Source of the DNA: Helianthus annuus
Taxonomy: Eukaryota; Streptophyta; Magnoliopsida; Asterales; Asteraceae
Direction: 5' to 3'
DNA: 64,000 bases
NCBI RefSeq assembly: GCF_002127325.2
Contig: NC_035433.2
Coordinates: 10,268,305 to 10,332,304, forward strand
The notes beneath the pieces are model-generated. The model did not search any database. It worked only from the letters and a program-made list of their open reading frames with translations, and had not been told where the DNA came from. The translations under genes and the position numbers were made by a program. This document shows positions 52,001 through 62,633 of this stretch, in pieces (within the stretch, counting starts at the first letter, position 1; each line of letters begins with the position of its first letter).

Positions 52001-52534
52001 CAGCGGCACACGAACAATCTTCTCAGAACAAACTATCTCTGCGCGATGCTTGGATAACCAATCCATTCCCACTATAACGTCGAAGCTTCCAAGTTGCATT
52101 GGCGTGAGGTCAATAGGAAAAATATGGTCGTTAAGATTCAACTGGCAGTTGCGTAGAACAGAATTAAGAACAATGGGTTCACCACTGGCAACCTCTACTG
52201 TCAAAGGTTTACCTAGTTTTGTTCTAGACACGCGAAGCATTGTCTCAAAAGACAATGACACAAAGCTCTTGTCGGCACCTGAATCAAAAAGAACAGATGC
52301 TGGCTGATTATTAATAAAGAACGTACCGTTCACCACCTCGTTGTCTGCTTGTGCTTCTTGTGCATTCATGTTAAAGACTCGACCTCGAGCCGGTGCCGGA
52401 TTCTGGTTTGCATTCTGGTTCTGGTTGACTAGTCTTGGACACCGATTTCTGTAGTGGGTCAGATCCCCACAATTATAACATGCACCTGGTGGGTAGTTTG
52501 GTCGTGCAGCCTGACCCTGTTGTTGAGCAACCTG
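49010..52534 (-). CDS. pol: Chromovirus protease, RT, RNase H, integrase, chromodomain
   Basis: Continues in frame from gag, separated by one TAA (52535-52537). In order: second CCHC knuckle ([14 protein letters not shown]), protease [14 protein letters not shown] ([37 protein letters not shown]), RNase H ([33 protein letters not shown]), integrase HHCC ([12 protein letters not shown] to [12 protein letters not shown]) and D, D, E ([22 protein letters not shown]), GPY/F-like PRYVGPFKI, and a C-terminal chromodomain ([27 protein letters not shown]). The reading from Met 52369 is 1119 aa, but true translation should start in gag. Chromodomains of this lineage are thought to steer integration to heterochromatin. 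Intact apart from the gag stop. Confidence 0.94.
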   Translation of the reverse strand, partial: QVAQQQGQAARPNYPPGACYNCGDLTHYRNRCPRLVNQNQNANQNPAPARGRVFNMNAQEAQADNEVVNGTFFINNQPASVLFDSGADKSFVSLSFETMLRVSRTKLGKPLTVEVASGEPIVLNSVLRNCQLNLNDHIFPIDLTPMQLGSFDVIVGMDWLSKHRAEIVCSEKIVRVPLSTGEILQVRGEKPAGGLKLMSCFKARKYLRKNYVAFLAHVTADKGKGKTISDIPVVRDYSEVFPEKLPGLPPARQVEFRIDLVPGANPIARAPYRLAPSEMQELSKQLQELSDKGFIRPSFSPWGAPVLFVKKKDGSFRMCIDYRELNKLTIKNRYPLPRIDDLFDQLQGASYFSKIDLRSGYHQLRVHEEDIPKTAFRTRYGHYEFTVMPFGLTNAPAVFMDLMNRVCKPYLDKFIIVFIDDILIYSKTRADHEQHLRLTLELLKKEQLFAKFSKCEFWLKEVQFLGHIVNEQGIHVDPSKISAIKDWDTPTTPTEVRSFLGLAGYYRRFIENFSKIAVPLTALTQKNKPFDWGVKQEEAFLTLKQKLCDAPVLTLPEGNDDFVVYCDASKLGLGCVLMQRNKVIAYASRQLKIHERNYTTHDLELGAVVFALKIWRHYLYGTKCVVFTDHKSLQHIFNQKELNMRQRRWVELLNDYDCEIHYHPGKANVVADALSRKERTKLHCVRVQSVIQTDIQTRISQAQQACVSQGLMDKEFPYHITPALELKDNGSYYFMDRLWVPSQDDLRTLLMDEAHKSRYSIHPGSDKMYKDLRIQYWWPGMKKDIALYVSKCLTCLKVKAEHQRPSGLLEQPEIPVWKWENITMDLITKLPRTKKGHDAIWVIVDRLTKSAHFLPIREDYSADKLAQIYVDEIVARHGVPLSIISDRDARFTSHFWRTMQSAMGSQLNLSTAYHPQTDGQSERTIQTLEDMLRACVIDFGGSWDSHLPLIEFSYNNSYHSSINMAHFEALYGRKCRSPVCRNEIGEAQLTGPAIILETTEKVKKVRDNLQTARSRQKNYADLKRKPLDFQVGDRVLLKVSPWKGVIRFGKKGKLAPRYVGPFKIVERIGKVAYRLELPPELGNVHPTFHVSNLKRCLADENLHIPLDEIRVDKTLKFVEKPVEIMEREVKWLKRKRIPLVKVRWESKRGPEFTWEREDQMKAKYPHLFQSVSSK

Positions 52535-53536
52535 TTAAGCAGGGTTCTGGACTGCGTGGTTCTGAGCAAACCGAGAAACATCGGCAAGATGACCCGATTT
52601 CCCACAGTTAGTACAGAAACGGCACTGATATTGTGGCTGGTGGTGACTGTTGCATCGATTGCACAAAGGTGCACTTCCTGAGTAGGGTTTCTTTGCTGGA
52701 GGCTGGTTGGGAGCTGCCTGGTTTGCTTGGGCAGTGACAGCAAAATTTTGGGAAGCCTTACGCTTCCTTGACCCCCTTGAGGAACCAGAATCCTTCCCCT
52801 TCTTGTTTTGACCTTTCTTGCTATCTTCCTTGTCAGCCGACTGTTTCTTGCCCTTGTCACCCTTCCTGTGTAGCTTATTCTTCCGAATCTGCGACTCAGT
52901 CAGTGTCGCTGATAACTCGATTGCCTGACGGAGTGTGGTAGGGTTGCTACCAGTGAGAATGTCTTGTACTGAGTCAGGTAGGCCGTCGATGTACCTTTCG
53001 ATAGCCTTATCGAGTGGGGTAACCATAGTTGGGCAAAGAAGACTCAACTCCTCAAACCTATCTGTATAAGCCCTGTGCTCGCCACTATCTTGCTTCAAGA
53101 CATCAAATTCTTTCTCCAACGCTCGTTGCTCATGACGAGGACAAAACTCCCTCATCATAAGAGCTCTCAGTTCAGCCCATGTTTGAGCTAGAGCAACTTC
53201 TGCACCTTGATCTCTCATAACCCCATTCCACCATGTAAGAGCCCTCTTCTGAAACACGCTCGAAGAAAACTCGACCTTGCGATTATCCGGACACTGCACA
53301 TGACGGAAAGTGTTCTCGATGCTTTCGAACCACTGAAGAAGCCCAGTTGCTCCCTCAGAACCACTAAACTTGAGTGGCTTAGCCGAGCTAAAATCCTTGT
53401 ATTTGCATGTACCATTGTTGTTGTTATTGGCCTGGTTCCATTGAGCAAAGAGATTCGGAAATTGAGCAGCCATCTGCTGCGCAATAATCTCCGCTAGCTC
53501 GGCAGTGGCTATCTGGTTGTCGCGTCGAGGAGGCAT
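52535..53536 (-). pseudogene. gag: Chromovirus gag, ended early by TAA
   Basis: From MPPRRDNQIATAELAEIIAQ: retrotransposon gag domain (KFSGSEGATGLLQWFESIENTF, REFCPRHEQRALEKEF, YTDRFEELSLLCP, RYIDGLPDSVQ), Lys-rich linker, first zinc knuckle CTNCGKSGHLADVS, in which the last Cys is replaced by Ser. TAA at 52535-52537 follows NPA; the frame goes on through a second knuckle into pol, so full gag-pol would be 1508 aa without it. The stop context is not a readthrough signal; a CAA to TAA change is likely. ATG at 53536 chosen because MPPRR is the usual start; the longer reading begins in the leader. Confidence 0.9.
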
Positions 53537-54142
53537 TCTAGAAGAGAAAAACATGAAATGAAACGAGTGAGATGTTTGGATGAAGAGAATGAGATGAAGC
53601 AAAAGCAACAAAAGCAAAGATGGTGGTTATATATCGCAAAGCAAACAAGCGACATGAAATGTCTAGTCAAAGTAAATGGGTCAGAATAAGTGTATCGCGA
53701 AGACATGCTCGCCTATAAGTGAACACTCACCCAAGAGTTCCCAGGTAAGAGTGACTGGTCCGATTATGTGGATTTGTACGAACACTCTAGCCTTAGACAG
53801 AAAACCCAGGGTACAGGCATTCACTCTTCCAGTTCGCACGTGTTCACATTATTAACCCAAAACTTTGACGGGATTTTTGAAAATTCAAAGGGGTTCAAAA
53901 CCTTATAACAGAGGGTTCAAAACCTTACAATAGAGGGTTCAAAACCTAGTAATCAATCATCCTAGAACAGATGATTAATTTTCAAAGCGGATTCGGAACC
54001 GAAGTTCCCGTTGTGGTTATCACCTAAGGATAGGTGATGTGCATGTTTTAAACTCTAAACACAAGATAACTTGTGTTAGGGTCCTAGAAAGTTATAGTCT
54101 AGGTCAAAGCATTACTAATAACCTAATTCCCTATAACCATTG

Positions 54143-54154
54143 GCTCTGATACCA
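54143..54154 (-). other. Primer binding site of the chromovirus (tRNA-iMet)
   Basis: TGGTATCAGAGC on the minus strand, seven bases from the 5' LTR end. Confidence 0.88.
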
Positions 54155-54161
54155 ACTCTTC

Positions 54162-57100
54162 TGTCACACCCCGGCCGCGTATAACATGCAACCGCGGCGG
54201 AAACGCCGGGGAGTGTTGTTGACAGAATTAATTGTTATACAACCATGGAAATTAAAGTTACATTTTATTTATTGACAAGAGTGTTCCATTGTTTCAAAAC
54301 AGGAAAATACAAAGTTTATAGCATGATTAAACTAGTCTAGCTTCGTTTTTAGTCTCTAAGGCACAGATCCGCCCTAGTGTCATGATCATCATCCTATGGA
54401 ATAGCTCCTGAAAACACATGTGAAAGTAGGTACGTCAGCATAAAAATGCCTGTGAGATACATAGTTTTTGTGAAAATGGGATTCATGACTTGAGCTTAAA
54501 GAAATGTTTAATAACAGTCAGTCATGAACCTTGTAATTTGTTTTGCTTTGTAAATCATTTGAAAAACGATAACATCAAACGATATGTATAGATAAGTGCA
54601 AGGTTAAACGAATAACCAAGTAAAATGAGTTGAATAAGATAAGTTGTTTATGAGGATAATGTCTTGTGAAGAATATGTTATTTATGTAAAATGTAATGTG
54701 TCTAAACTGAAATGACTTAGATAACGCCACGATATGTAATATTATACAAACATTTATATATAGGAAGTACCAGCGGCGTATCCACCATGTTTATATCATA
54801 TTACATACGCCACGTTACTTAAATCATTTACCCAAACCAATCCACCATGTAAATTGTTCATGTGTAAACCAAATGTCAAGTGTTATTGCAAACCATGTCG
54901 AATGTTTATGTTCAAATGTAAACCACCAAATGTGTATGTCAATGTCGACGTGTTTATGTTCAATGTAAATCATGTAATATGTATCCCAAAGTGTATTATG
55001 TATGGTAAGCGAAATGTATCAACTTAAACCATATGTAAACTGCACAAAACAAGTCGTTGAAGTAACACGTGGTTTAAATCAACGTTATGTTCTGTGGAAA
55101 AATGCATGCTCTATTGATATTAACATTTATGCGGTATTGTAAACTATGCATACATCCAAGCCTTGAGACTGCGGCGATAAACCCTTAAACAAATTAAAGG
55201 TTTATCTAAGTTATGTATATCGAATTCGGTCATTCCTTCCAGTCCTATCAAACCCAGGACTTCAGGAATGGGAGTTGTCAATTCCTATGGTACCACTACC
55301 TACTAACGAACGGCGTAGCTAATGTTAATGAATGTATTGTCCCATGTTTAAACAAACCAAATGTCATAACAAAATGAAGGCATGTGATGCAAACAATTGT
55401 ACTAAGTATGCTAAGTAAACATACGAAGCAGAAATGTTCATGTAAATCAATGTGTCCATATGCTGAGTAAACATATGCAACAGAAATGTAATGTAAATCG
55501 ATGTGTCCATATGTTGAGTAAACATATGCAACAGAAATGTTCATGTAAATCGATGTGTCCATATGCTGAGTAAACATATGCAACAGAAATGTTCATGTAA
55601 ATCGATGTGCCCATATGCTGAGTAAACATATGCGGCAAAAATGTTATGTAAATCAATGTACTAAGTACGCACACAATGGGCATACGTAGCATGAAATGTA
55701 ATGAAATCGTGTACTATAATGTACTAACAACATAGCAGGCATATGATGTGAAAACATGGAAAGCATGAAAGTAACAGATAGGCACATGTGTTTCACCCCA
55801 AAACAGTTTGTAAAATAGTAAAAGAGGGGTTCAATGTACTCACCTGAGATTGCTTTGAGTTCCTTGTATAATAACCAGATAATGCTAAAGATCACGGAAT
55901 ATCAACGGCACCTAATAGGTAGCTTATGTTAATATACCGGACCAAATCGGAAGGATCGGACAGTACGCGGGTTCGAAACCAAACGAGTATGGAGACTCGT
56001 GTAATATGGTTTAACAAAGCCTACATACTAAAATGAAACTTAACCTAAGTGCTTACGGTCCATCACGACCCGTTGAGGTAGCTTATGCCACCCTAACGCG
56101 TCATTCGCGTAGAACGCGTATGGAACGCCTAACATTGCGACCACAAGGTATAACCTCGGAAGGTTATAGGTATGGTCACCTAATATGTTTGGTCGGATCC
56201 TAAAGATCGACCAAATGGGTCGGGTTCGAAAGTATAAGCGATGGTTTAGATCGCTTACCTTACGACCCTATATAAGCACTATACTAAACGTGACGAGCTA
56301 AGCATGTTAGAACATGCTTAACTAAGTTTGAAAACAGGTTTGACATCAAAACAAACGACTTTGATGCCCACGAGTAGTTTGGTTACAAAATATGCAAGAA
56401 TGCACATTTTGGCCGAAACTACGACTCGTTACTGAGCCTAGATAACGTGGTGATTAGTAGGTATAGTCACTACGGACTATAACCATCGTGATCACGCTCA
56501 CGTTATGAAGTTCCATGAACTTCGCATCGACCATAAGCTGGTCAATGCAGAAAGTCAACAAAACGTTGACTTTCGGACTCGAAAAGCGAATAAAAGAGCG
56601 AAAGAAGACTTACGGAGGGTCCCCGAGTGCTAATCTAGATCAAATAGCTCAGGTATGAAACAATGGTTTCAACTTAGAGCTTCAAGATCAGATTGTTGTG
56701 ATTTTTACAAAAAGGGGGGGTATTTATAGGAAAAGTGGAACCGTTAGGATCGTTTTATCGAATATCGTGCCTTGATCTCGTGCGTACATGTGTCCAATGG
56801 TTAAATTCACTGAACTTGGCCCTTGGCCCTTCATTGGGTGAAAAGGCATCGCCTCTAGATCGAACGAAAGGCCAGATTTTGCATTAAATGCAAAATCTTT
56901 CTGTCAGACATCCTCACGCGGCCCGCGTGAAAGGGAGTGCAGATCTTACGCGGGTCGCCTGGCCCCGTCTGATCTGCACCACTTGCAGAATTTACATATT
57001 TGGCCCCTGTTGCGTTTTTAAGCTATTTCCAGCCCTTTTAAGACCTGTAAAGCCATCTTTAAGGCCCCAAAATGATGCCTAAACATTGTGGACATGAAAC

Positions 57101-57807
57101 ATGCCCAAAAATGTTCCGGATGTTGGCTCGTTTGGCCGTACGATCGCGATGTTCGCTTAATTACGACGGAATGCGCATAAGCGCGAAAGACGATCCAAAT
57201 GACGCGACGAATGGATTTTTCTCATGCCAAACACTAAGGCATAATATTATAATGCTTACATAAATTTTTGGATGTCCGGATGTATTCAGAACGTAGGTTA
57301 TGCGCGAAAGTGCAAACTTGTGCACTTTTTGACACTTTTAGCCCCTGAATGATCCAAAAAGTTTGTTTTAGCATACCAAACCCCTCAAAGCCTATTTCTA
57401 AGCTATGTAAAGGATATTTATGGTATGTTTAACTTATGGACATGTTTCGGAATGTTCGTTACAGTTCGAATTGGCATACTTTCGCAGTTTATCAATTTTA
57501 GTCCCTGTAAGCGAATTAACTTGTTTTTGCTATACCAAAGCCTTCAAAACTTATTTCTAAGTTATGTAAAGGTTATTTAAGGTATGTTGAGTATATGTTG
57601 ATGTTCCAGAGTATTTGTCGCATTAAACTGAGTACGTTTAAGTACCGGTTAGCGTATAACTCTCTAGAAAGCGATGTAGAGTTTGAAATTGATCAAAAGT
57701 CAAAACATGAAAAAATGTAAAACACAACCAAACAAATATTGGGATAAAATAACATTGTTTTATTGATAACTGAACCGTTCACAATGATTACAAGCACAAA
57801 TGTTACA
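54162..57807 (-). repeat. 5' LTR of the chromovirus (3646 bp)
   Basis: Near-identical to 45327-48975. TATAAATA at 56721-56728 and the CGCGGCCCGCG motif at 56915-56929 are conserved. Ends at GTCAC. Confidence 0.95.
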
Positions 57808-58000
57808 GTCACCATTTGGCTGATGTGGATGATGAGGTGTTATGTCTCTTTATCCCTCTCGTTTATAACACACAGACATCCCAAACTAAACCCTAATCTC
57901 CATTTCTTTAATTCATCCCACAAAATCACTGCAATAACTTCGATTCGTCCCACAAAATCACAGTAAGCACTTCAATTCATCCCACAGAAACCCTAATCGA

Positions 58001-58494
58001 GATGAGTTCATCTTCCAATTCATCGTGGGGTGTGAACTGAACCCTAAATTGTTCAAGGTTGATTTGGATGGAAACTTGTATTGTCATCATGAAATTGTTG
58101 CTGTTCTTCGCATCGCTGGTCCTAAAAGTGTTCGACATGGTGATCAATTTTATGGTTGCCCTCAATGGCCTGTAAGTTGTTTAATTATGGATTGAACTTG
58201 AATTCTTGTTGAAACTGAAGTTGGTATATTGTTTTGTAGTTATCCGATTGCAAGTTCTTTATGTGGAAACAAGATTTCGACAAATTTTTCGAAGCACATT
58301 CAAACTGTAGTTCAAGTCCAGTAAGTTATCAAGAATTGAAAAATGAGAACTTGGAATTGCAGAACAAGTTGCTATTCAAAGAGAACACGATGCTGAAAAG
58401 ACAAATTCTTGGCAAAAAGTCCATGTGGAAGCAACCATTTGTGTTTACTATGTGTTTTGTCATTGCCATATGGATGTATATTTTGAACAAGTGA
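58001..58494 (+). pseudogene. GRF-like zinc-finger protein with coiled coil and membrane anchor (frameshifted start)
   Basis: Two exons, 58001-58171 and 58240-58494, with a GT-AG intron. The domain frame reads YCHHEIVAV, QFYGCPQWPLSDCKFFMWKQD, a Cys/His pattern close to GRF-type zinc fingers, then a coiled coil (NENLELQNKLLFKENTMLK) and a C-terminal membrane segment (FVFTMCFVIAIWMYIL). The ATG at 58001 (MSSSSNSSWG) meets TGA after 12 codons; one base missing from the gggg run near 58027 would join it to the domain frame. Resembles the many small plant proteins annotated as At4g04775-like. Likely a recent pseudogene, or a run-length error. Confidence 0.6.
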
Positions 58495-58589
58495 TTTAAT
58501 TAGGTTGTACAATATTGAACTTATTAACGAAAACAAGTTGACAGTTGTTTAGTATGTTTATTGGCCAATTGATAGTTGTTTTTGCATTG

Positions 58590-59170
58590 TACAGTCTTGA
58601 CTATTGCATCGGTTGGTTTGTTTTGACCCATTTGGATGATTTGCTTATAAGCAAACCAAAGTGCAGCCAACAGTGGTCTGTTTTGACCCATTTGTCATGA
58701 TTTGGTAATCACCAAACATAGGTCAGCAGCAAACAATTGTCTGTTTTGACCCATTTGTCATGATTTGGTAATCACCAAACCAAAGTGCAGCCAACAGTGG
58801 TCTGTTTTGACCCATATTAGTGATATGGTAATGACCAAACATAAGTGAATGACCAATAGTGGTCTGTTTTGACCCATATTAATGATATGGTAATGACCAA
58901 ACATAAGTCAATGACCAATAGTGGGCATGACAGCACCTTGTGATCATATGCATACTTGTGCAACACCTTGTGCTCATTTGCATACTTGTGCAGCAAATGA
59001 CCACAACTGTTTTGACCCAAACATAAGTCAATGACCAATATCTGTTTTGAGCATAGCTGTTTTGACCTAAACATAAGTCAATGACCAATATCTGTTTTGA
59101 GCACAACTGTTTTGACCCAAACAGCTCCAAACTGATCAAATGACCATATCACTATTGTTAAATGTCCAAT
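58590..59170. repeat. Tandem array of about 60-bp units (CTGTTTTGACCC)
   Basis: At least eight occurrences of ctgttttgac(c/g) with caccaaacataagt and gaccaatagtgg. Units of 55-62 bp, irregular towards the right. ORFs across it are not genes. Confidence 0.85.
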
Positions 59171-59553
59171 ATACCCTTAATGACCCAAACATAAGTCCAT
59201 GCAATTTGCGTCCCTGTGGTATGTCCCAAACATCAACTTGAGCCCCTAAATTAAATTTTTGGTTTTTTGAGCCCCTGACTTTATAAATTCCTAACACTTT
59301 GAGTCCTTCTGTCAAGGTTCCGTCTGTTTGACTGTTTGACTATTGTTAAATGTCCAATATACCCTTAATGACCTTATACAAATAATCCCTTATCCCCTAA
59401 ATTCATCAAACTGATTCATAAGAACCCTAACCCCAATTCCCTAATCGATCAATCCTAACCCCCAATTCCCTATTGTTAAATGTCCAATATACACTGATCT
59501 CATACGAACCCTAACCCCAATTCCCTAATCGATCAATCCAGTCTTAAACTATT

Positions 59554-59980
59554 ATGAAGATGTCTCAAAAATCAGCTTCAAGCTCCAACAAGAAATCAGC
59601 TGGTGGGGAAGCTTCTCAATTCCTGTGTTCTTGTGGTGCACCTACGTGGTACAAGGTATCAAAGACGGAAGCTAACCCAAATCGACGATTCTTATGCTGT
59701 GTAAGTTAAAATTATAGAAGAAAGATTGAAGTTATATGGCAATTTCCTGATTGATTTGTTTTTACAGAAGAAAGATTGTGGATTTATAAGGTGGGCTGAT
59801 ACACCTTCATCTCCACCTTCAAATTCATGCTCTGCTTGTGAGAAGGTAATACCCGCATTGTTAAGAAGCATGGAAAAGAAAGATGATTTTGCAATCAAGA
59901 AAGCTAACGAAGTGATGTTTTTTAAGATGTGTTTATTGTTTAGTTGGTTAATGATTGTGGTTGTCTATGTGTATTTTTAG
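59554..59980 (+). CDS. Small GRF-like zinc-finger protein with C-terminal membrane segment
   Basis: Two exons, 59554-59700 and 59768-59980, with a 67-bp GT-AG intron, giving an intact 119-aa protein. Ser/Lys-rich start (MKMSQKSASSSNKK), then the zinc-finger pattern CSCGAPTWYKVSKTEANPNR with RFLCC and DCGFIRWAD, where the aromatic/Trp end fits GRF fingers (single-stranded nucleic-acid binding is known for other GRF domains), a CSAC pair, and a hydrophobic C-terminus (CLLFSWLMIVVVYVYF) likely anchored in a membrane. The first of two close ATGs was taken. It lies in the MuDR-like body, convergent with the transposase. Function unknown. Confidence 0.68.
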
Positions 59981-60110
59981 TTTAATGTAAGAGTCTCTTA
60001 ATGTAATGAATGTTGGTTATGTGTCTTGTTTTGCTTAATGTATGAATGAGCATTGAACAAGTTTTGGTTAGTATCACTTTAATGCTATCAATGTTGCCGT
60101 TGATGTGTAG

Positions 60111-60395
60111 AATAACGAATTGGTTGAGGAAGTGGCTGACAATGAGTTTGACATAGTGCCCCATGTGCTGAATGAGGAGTGGTTTGATGACTATGATGCT
60201 GTGATAGAAGTGTTGAAAGCAGAGTATGAAGCGTCTCTTCCAGATCCAACAGCGGACTACGACTCAGAAGAGTTGGAAAGGGATAGGTGGGAATGTGCAG
60301 TTCAACCACCGGAGGATGATTGGTACCATGATCCATACCCGGGGGAGCATTCTTCTGACTCCGAATGGTCAAAAGATGATGCTCATTGGAAGTAG
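60111..60395 (+). CDS. Acidic exon of unknown function
   Basis: Open from a good acceptor (gtgtag, ending 60110) through 94 codons to TAG: LVEEVADNEFDIVPHVLNEE, WFDDYDAV, DPTADYDSEELERDRWECAV, EDDWYHDPYPGEHSSDSEWS. Strongly acidic and rich in Trp and Tyr. It has no ATG, so it is an inner or last exon; the 5' exon was not found. It may be a captured host fragment or part of the element. I do not recognise it. Confidence 0.45.
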   Translation, partial: NNELVEEVADNEFDIVPHVLNEEWFDDYDAVIEVLKAEYEASLPDPTADYDSEELERDRWECAVQPPEDDWYHDPYPGEHSSDSEWSKDDAHWK

Positions 60396-60494
60396 ATTGT
60401 TAGGGTTTTCCATGTTTGTATTGATACATTAACTGCATGTCTTTGTATTGATACGTTTAATGAAATTTAGTTGGTTGAGAGTCAATGTGTATGA

Positions 60495-60790
60495 TACATA
60501 AACTGCAGCACAAACACAAACTGCAAACACAAACTGCATACACAAACTGCATATATAAACTACACAAACTGCATACACAAACTACATACATAAACTGCAC
60601 AAACTGCATACACAAACTGCATACACAAACAGAACCTGCACAAACAGAACTGCATACACAAACTGCATACACAAACTGCATAAACACACAAACTGCATAA
60701 ATTGCATACACAAACAGAACTACTTTTGACCAACTACATACACAAACTGCATAAACTACACAAACTGCAGTTGAACATAAACTACATACA
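60495..60790. repeat. Minisatellite of CACAAACTGCATA units
   Basis: About 20 copies of a 13-bp unit (tgcatacacaaac) with variants cacaaacagaac and ataaactacaca. Lies between the acidic exon and the transposase. Confidence 0.9.
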
Positions 60791-60903
60791 TAAATTGCAT
60801 AATCTGCATTACAAGTCTTAAACTGGATTACAAGTCTTAAACCATACTTAAACCATACATAAACAAGTCTTAAACAAGTCTTAAACCATTGAAATCAACC
60901 TAA

Positions 60904-62633
60904 CTAAGCTTCACTCTCACTTGGTGCACCTTGTGATACAGTTTGAGATTCTTGAACATTCTCCCCTCCCTGGCCCTTGCATATCCTACTGTTGTGACCC
61001 AAGGTTCCACACTTGCTACACTTCTTCCTGGTTTTGTTTTCTCCACCTGCAACTTGATTCTCACTTGGTGCATGTACAACATTCTCCACATTCTCCCCAC
61101 CCTGGCCCTTGCATGTCCTACTGTTGTGTCCCAAATTTCCACACTTGCTGCACTTGGTTGTATAGCCCTTCCTGGTCATTTTTCCCTCACTATCAAAATG
61201 AGCTTCAACTTCAGCCTCACCAACTGATTTCTTTCTCTTCTTTTGTGGCCTCCCAACCTGCTTATGGTGTTTGGGAGGCAGAAGTTTGGTGGGGCATTAT
61301 GAGGGTATCCAATTCTCAGGCCCGGGAATTGGATTAATCAGATTTTCATAAACCTTCTTCTATGTGGATAACCAATACACTTCATCAACCAATTCTTCTG
61401 GCACCCCTATCCTAATATCATTCCTGGCCATATCATTGATAGCAGCCACTGCATGTTTACATGGCATGCCAGTTAAATCCCACTTTCTGCAGGTGCATGT
61501 TCTGTTCTTCATATTAACAACACACCGGGATCTTGAGCTATTCACCTACACAAAATCAGTATCCAACATTGAGTTGTGAGGCTTATGAACTCTAAACATA
61601 AAGGGTGTTATGAACTCTAAACATACCTGGTACTGTACTGCATCCACCATTAAAACATTGAGTTGTGAGGCTTCTTCTTTGATCTTATTAAACACTTCTT
61701 GAGCATGAGGAGTTAATGGACCATGAGATTTAGCTTGAACCTTCTTTACATTCACAATTCTTTTGGTCATATACACTCTTATGAACTCTAAACATGTGAT
61801 TACAGGTTTGTCTCTGGCTCCTATCAACTGCCTATTGAACACTTCACATATATTATTCAACAATATGTCACATTTGGCCCTACCTGAAAAGTGTGCTTTT
61901 GACCAACTGCTTGCTGGGATAGTTGATAGCTTTTCATGGAAACCAGGCTCTGCAATCTTCATTTCTTCCATTGCATTTAGAAAATATGGCATTGATGTCT
62001 TGCTGGCTACTCCATACAACAAGTTTTTGTACACATCACCAGGCCAATCCTTCTTTAGATTCTGGTGGATATGTCTTAAACAGAACCTGTGTTCAGAGTC
62101 TGGGAACACTTTGGATAATGCAGGCAGTAGTCCCTGCCTCATACAATGTAAGTTAGATATGATAAAATGCCATAAACATTTAAATGATAAAATGCCATAC
62201 CTTTTGCCTATCTGAGATAAAAGTGAAGTTGGTACTGTCTCCTAAGCCAAGATCATCTTTGAGTAATTCCAAAAACCATTCCCAAGATTTAAAAGTTTCT
62301 GCCTCCACTAAAGCATATGCTACAGGATATATACCGTTGTTGCCATCAACACCAACTGCAGTAAGAATTTGTCCTGGAAATGGACCTTTCATAAAACATC
62401 CATCTAGTCCCAATATTTCTCTACCACACATCTTGAACCCTCTCATAATAGAAGCAAAACAAACATAACATCTCTTGAATTGTCTAGTAGGAAGACAAGG
62501 GTTAGCACAGGGTTCACAATCTATTTTAATTGTGCTACCTGGATTTGCCCTCAACAGTGCTTCACAATAAGACCTTAGGATACCATACTACTCTCTATAA
62601 TCTCCAATGATCCTTGTTGTAGCAATTCTTTTA
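60904..62633 (-). pseudogene. MuDR-like transposase, C-terminal three exons, three nonsense codons
   Basis: Exons 62633-62201, 62133-61627 and 61545-60904, with GT-AG introns of 67 and 81 bp and phase 0 joins. MULE transposase domain: ILGLDGCFMKGPFPGQILTA (first catalytic D), PVAYALVEAE, FTFISDRQK (second D), then HRFCLRHIHQN. SWIM zinc finger CTCRKWDLTGMPCKH near 61450. Basic AT-hook-like GRPQKKRKK and two CCHC knuckles (CSKCGNLGHNSRTC, CSKCGTLGHNSRIC). In-frame stops at 62588-62590 (TAG), 61360-61362 (TAG) and 61297-61299 (TAA); open otherwise. The N-terminus is cut by the LTR at 62634. The two-knuckle tail resembles mudrA-type transposases. Confidence 0.88.

Larger units (their letters stand above)
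45327..57807 (-). mobile_element. Complete Tekay-type chromovirus, 12.5 kb, TSD GTCAC
   Basis: LTRs 45327-48975 and 54162-57807, flanked by GTCAC at 45322-45326 and 57808-57812. Minus orientation: primer site for initiator Met-tRNA, gag, protease, RT, RNase H, integrase with C-terminal chromodomain, polypurine tract. I counted about 13 base differences between the LTRs, about 0.4 percent, so a recent insertion, of the order of 0.1-0.2 million years at 1.3e-8 per site per year. Confidence 0.95.
57813..62633. mobile_element. MuDR-like element body with GRF-zinc-finger genes
   Basis: Continues 45167-45326 after the chromovirus is removed and is cut at 62634 by an LTR. It carries two GRF-like genes and an acidic exon on the plus strand, two repeat arrays, and a transposase pseudogene on the minus strand. 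Gene sets read towards each other, as mudrA and mudrB do in maize MuDR. The right end is outside the window. Confidence 0.7.

Noticed and set aside
52535..52537. Programmed readthrough at the chromovirus gag stop
   Set aside because: TAA followed by CAG GTT does not fit the CAR YYA signal, and Tekay elements usually have one uninterrupted frame; a simple mutation is more likely.
58817..59139. Two ORFs with a repeated QILVIDLCLGQN motif
   Set aside because: Translation of a tandem DNA repeat in two frames.
60457..60711. Cys/Val-rich ORF and its plus-strand counterpart
   Set aside because: Product of the CACAAACTGCATA minisatellite.
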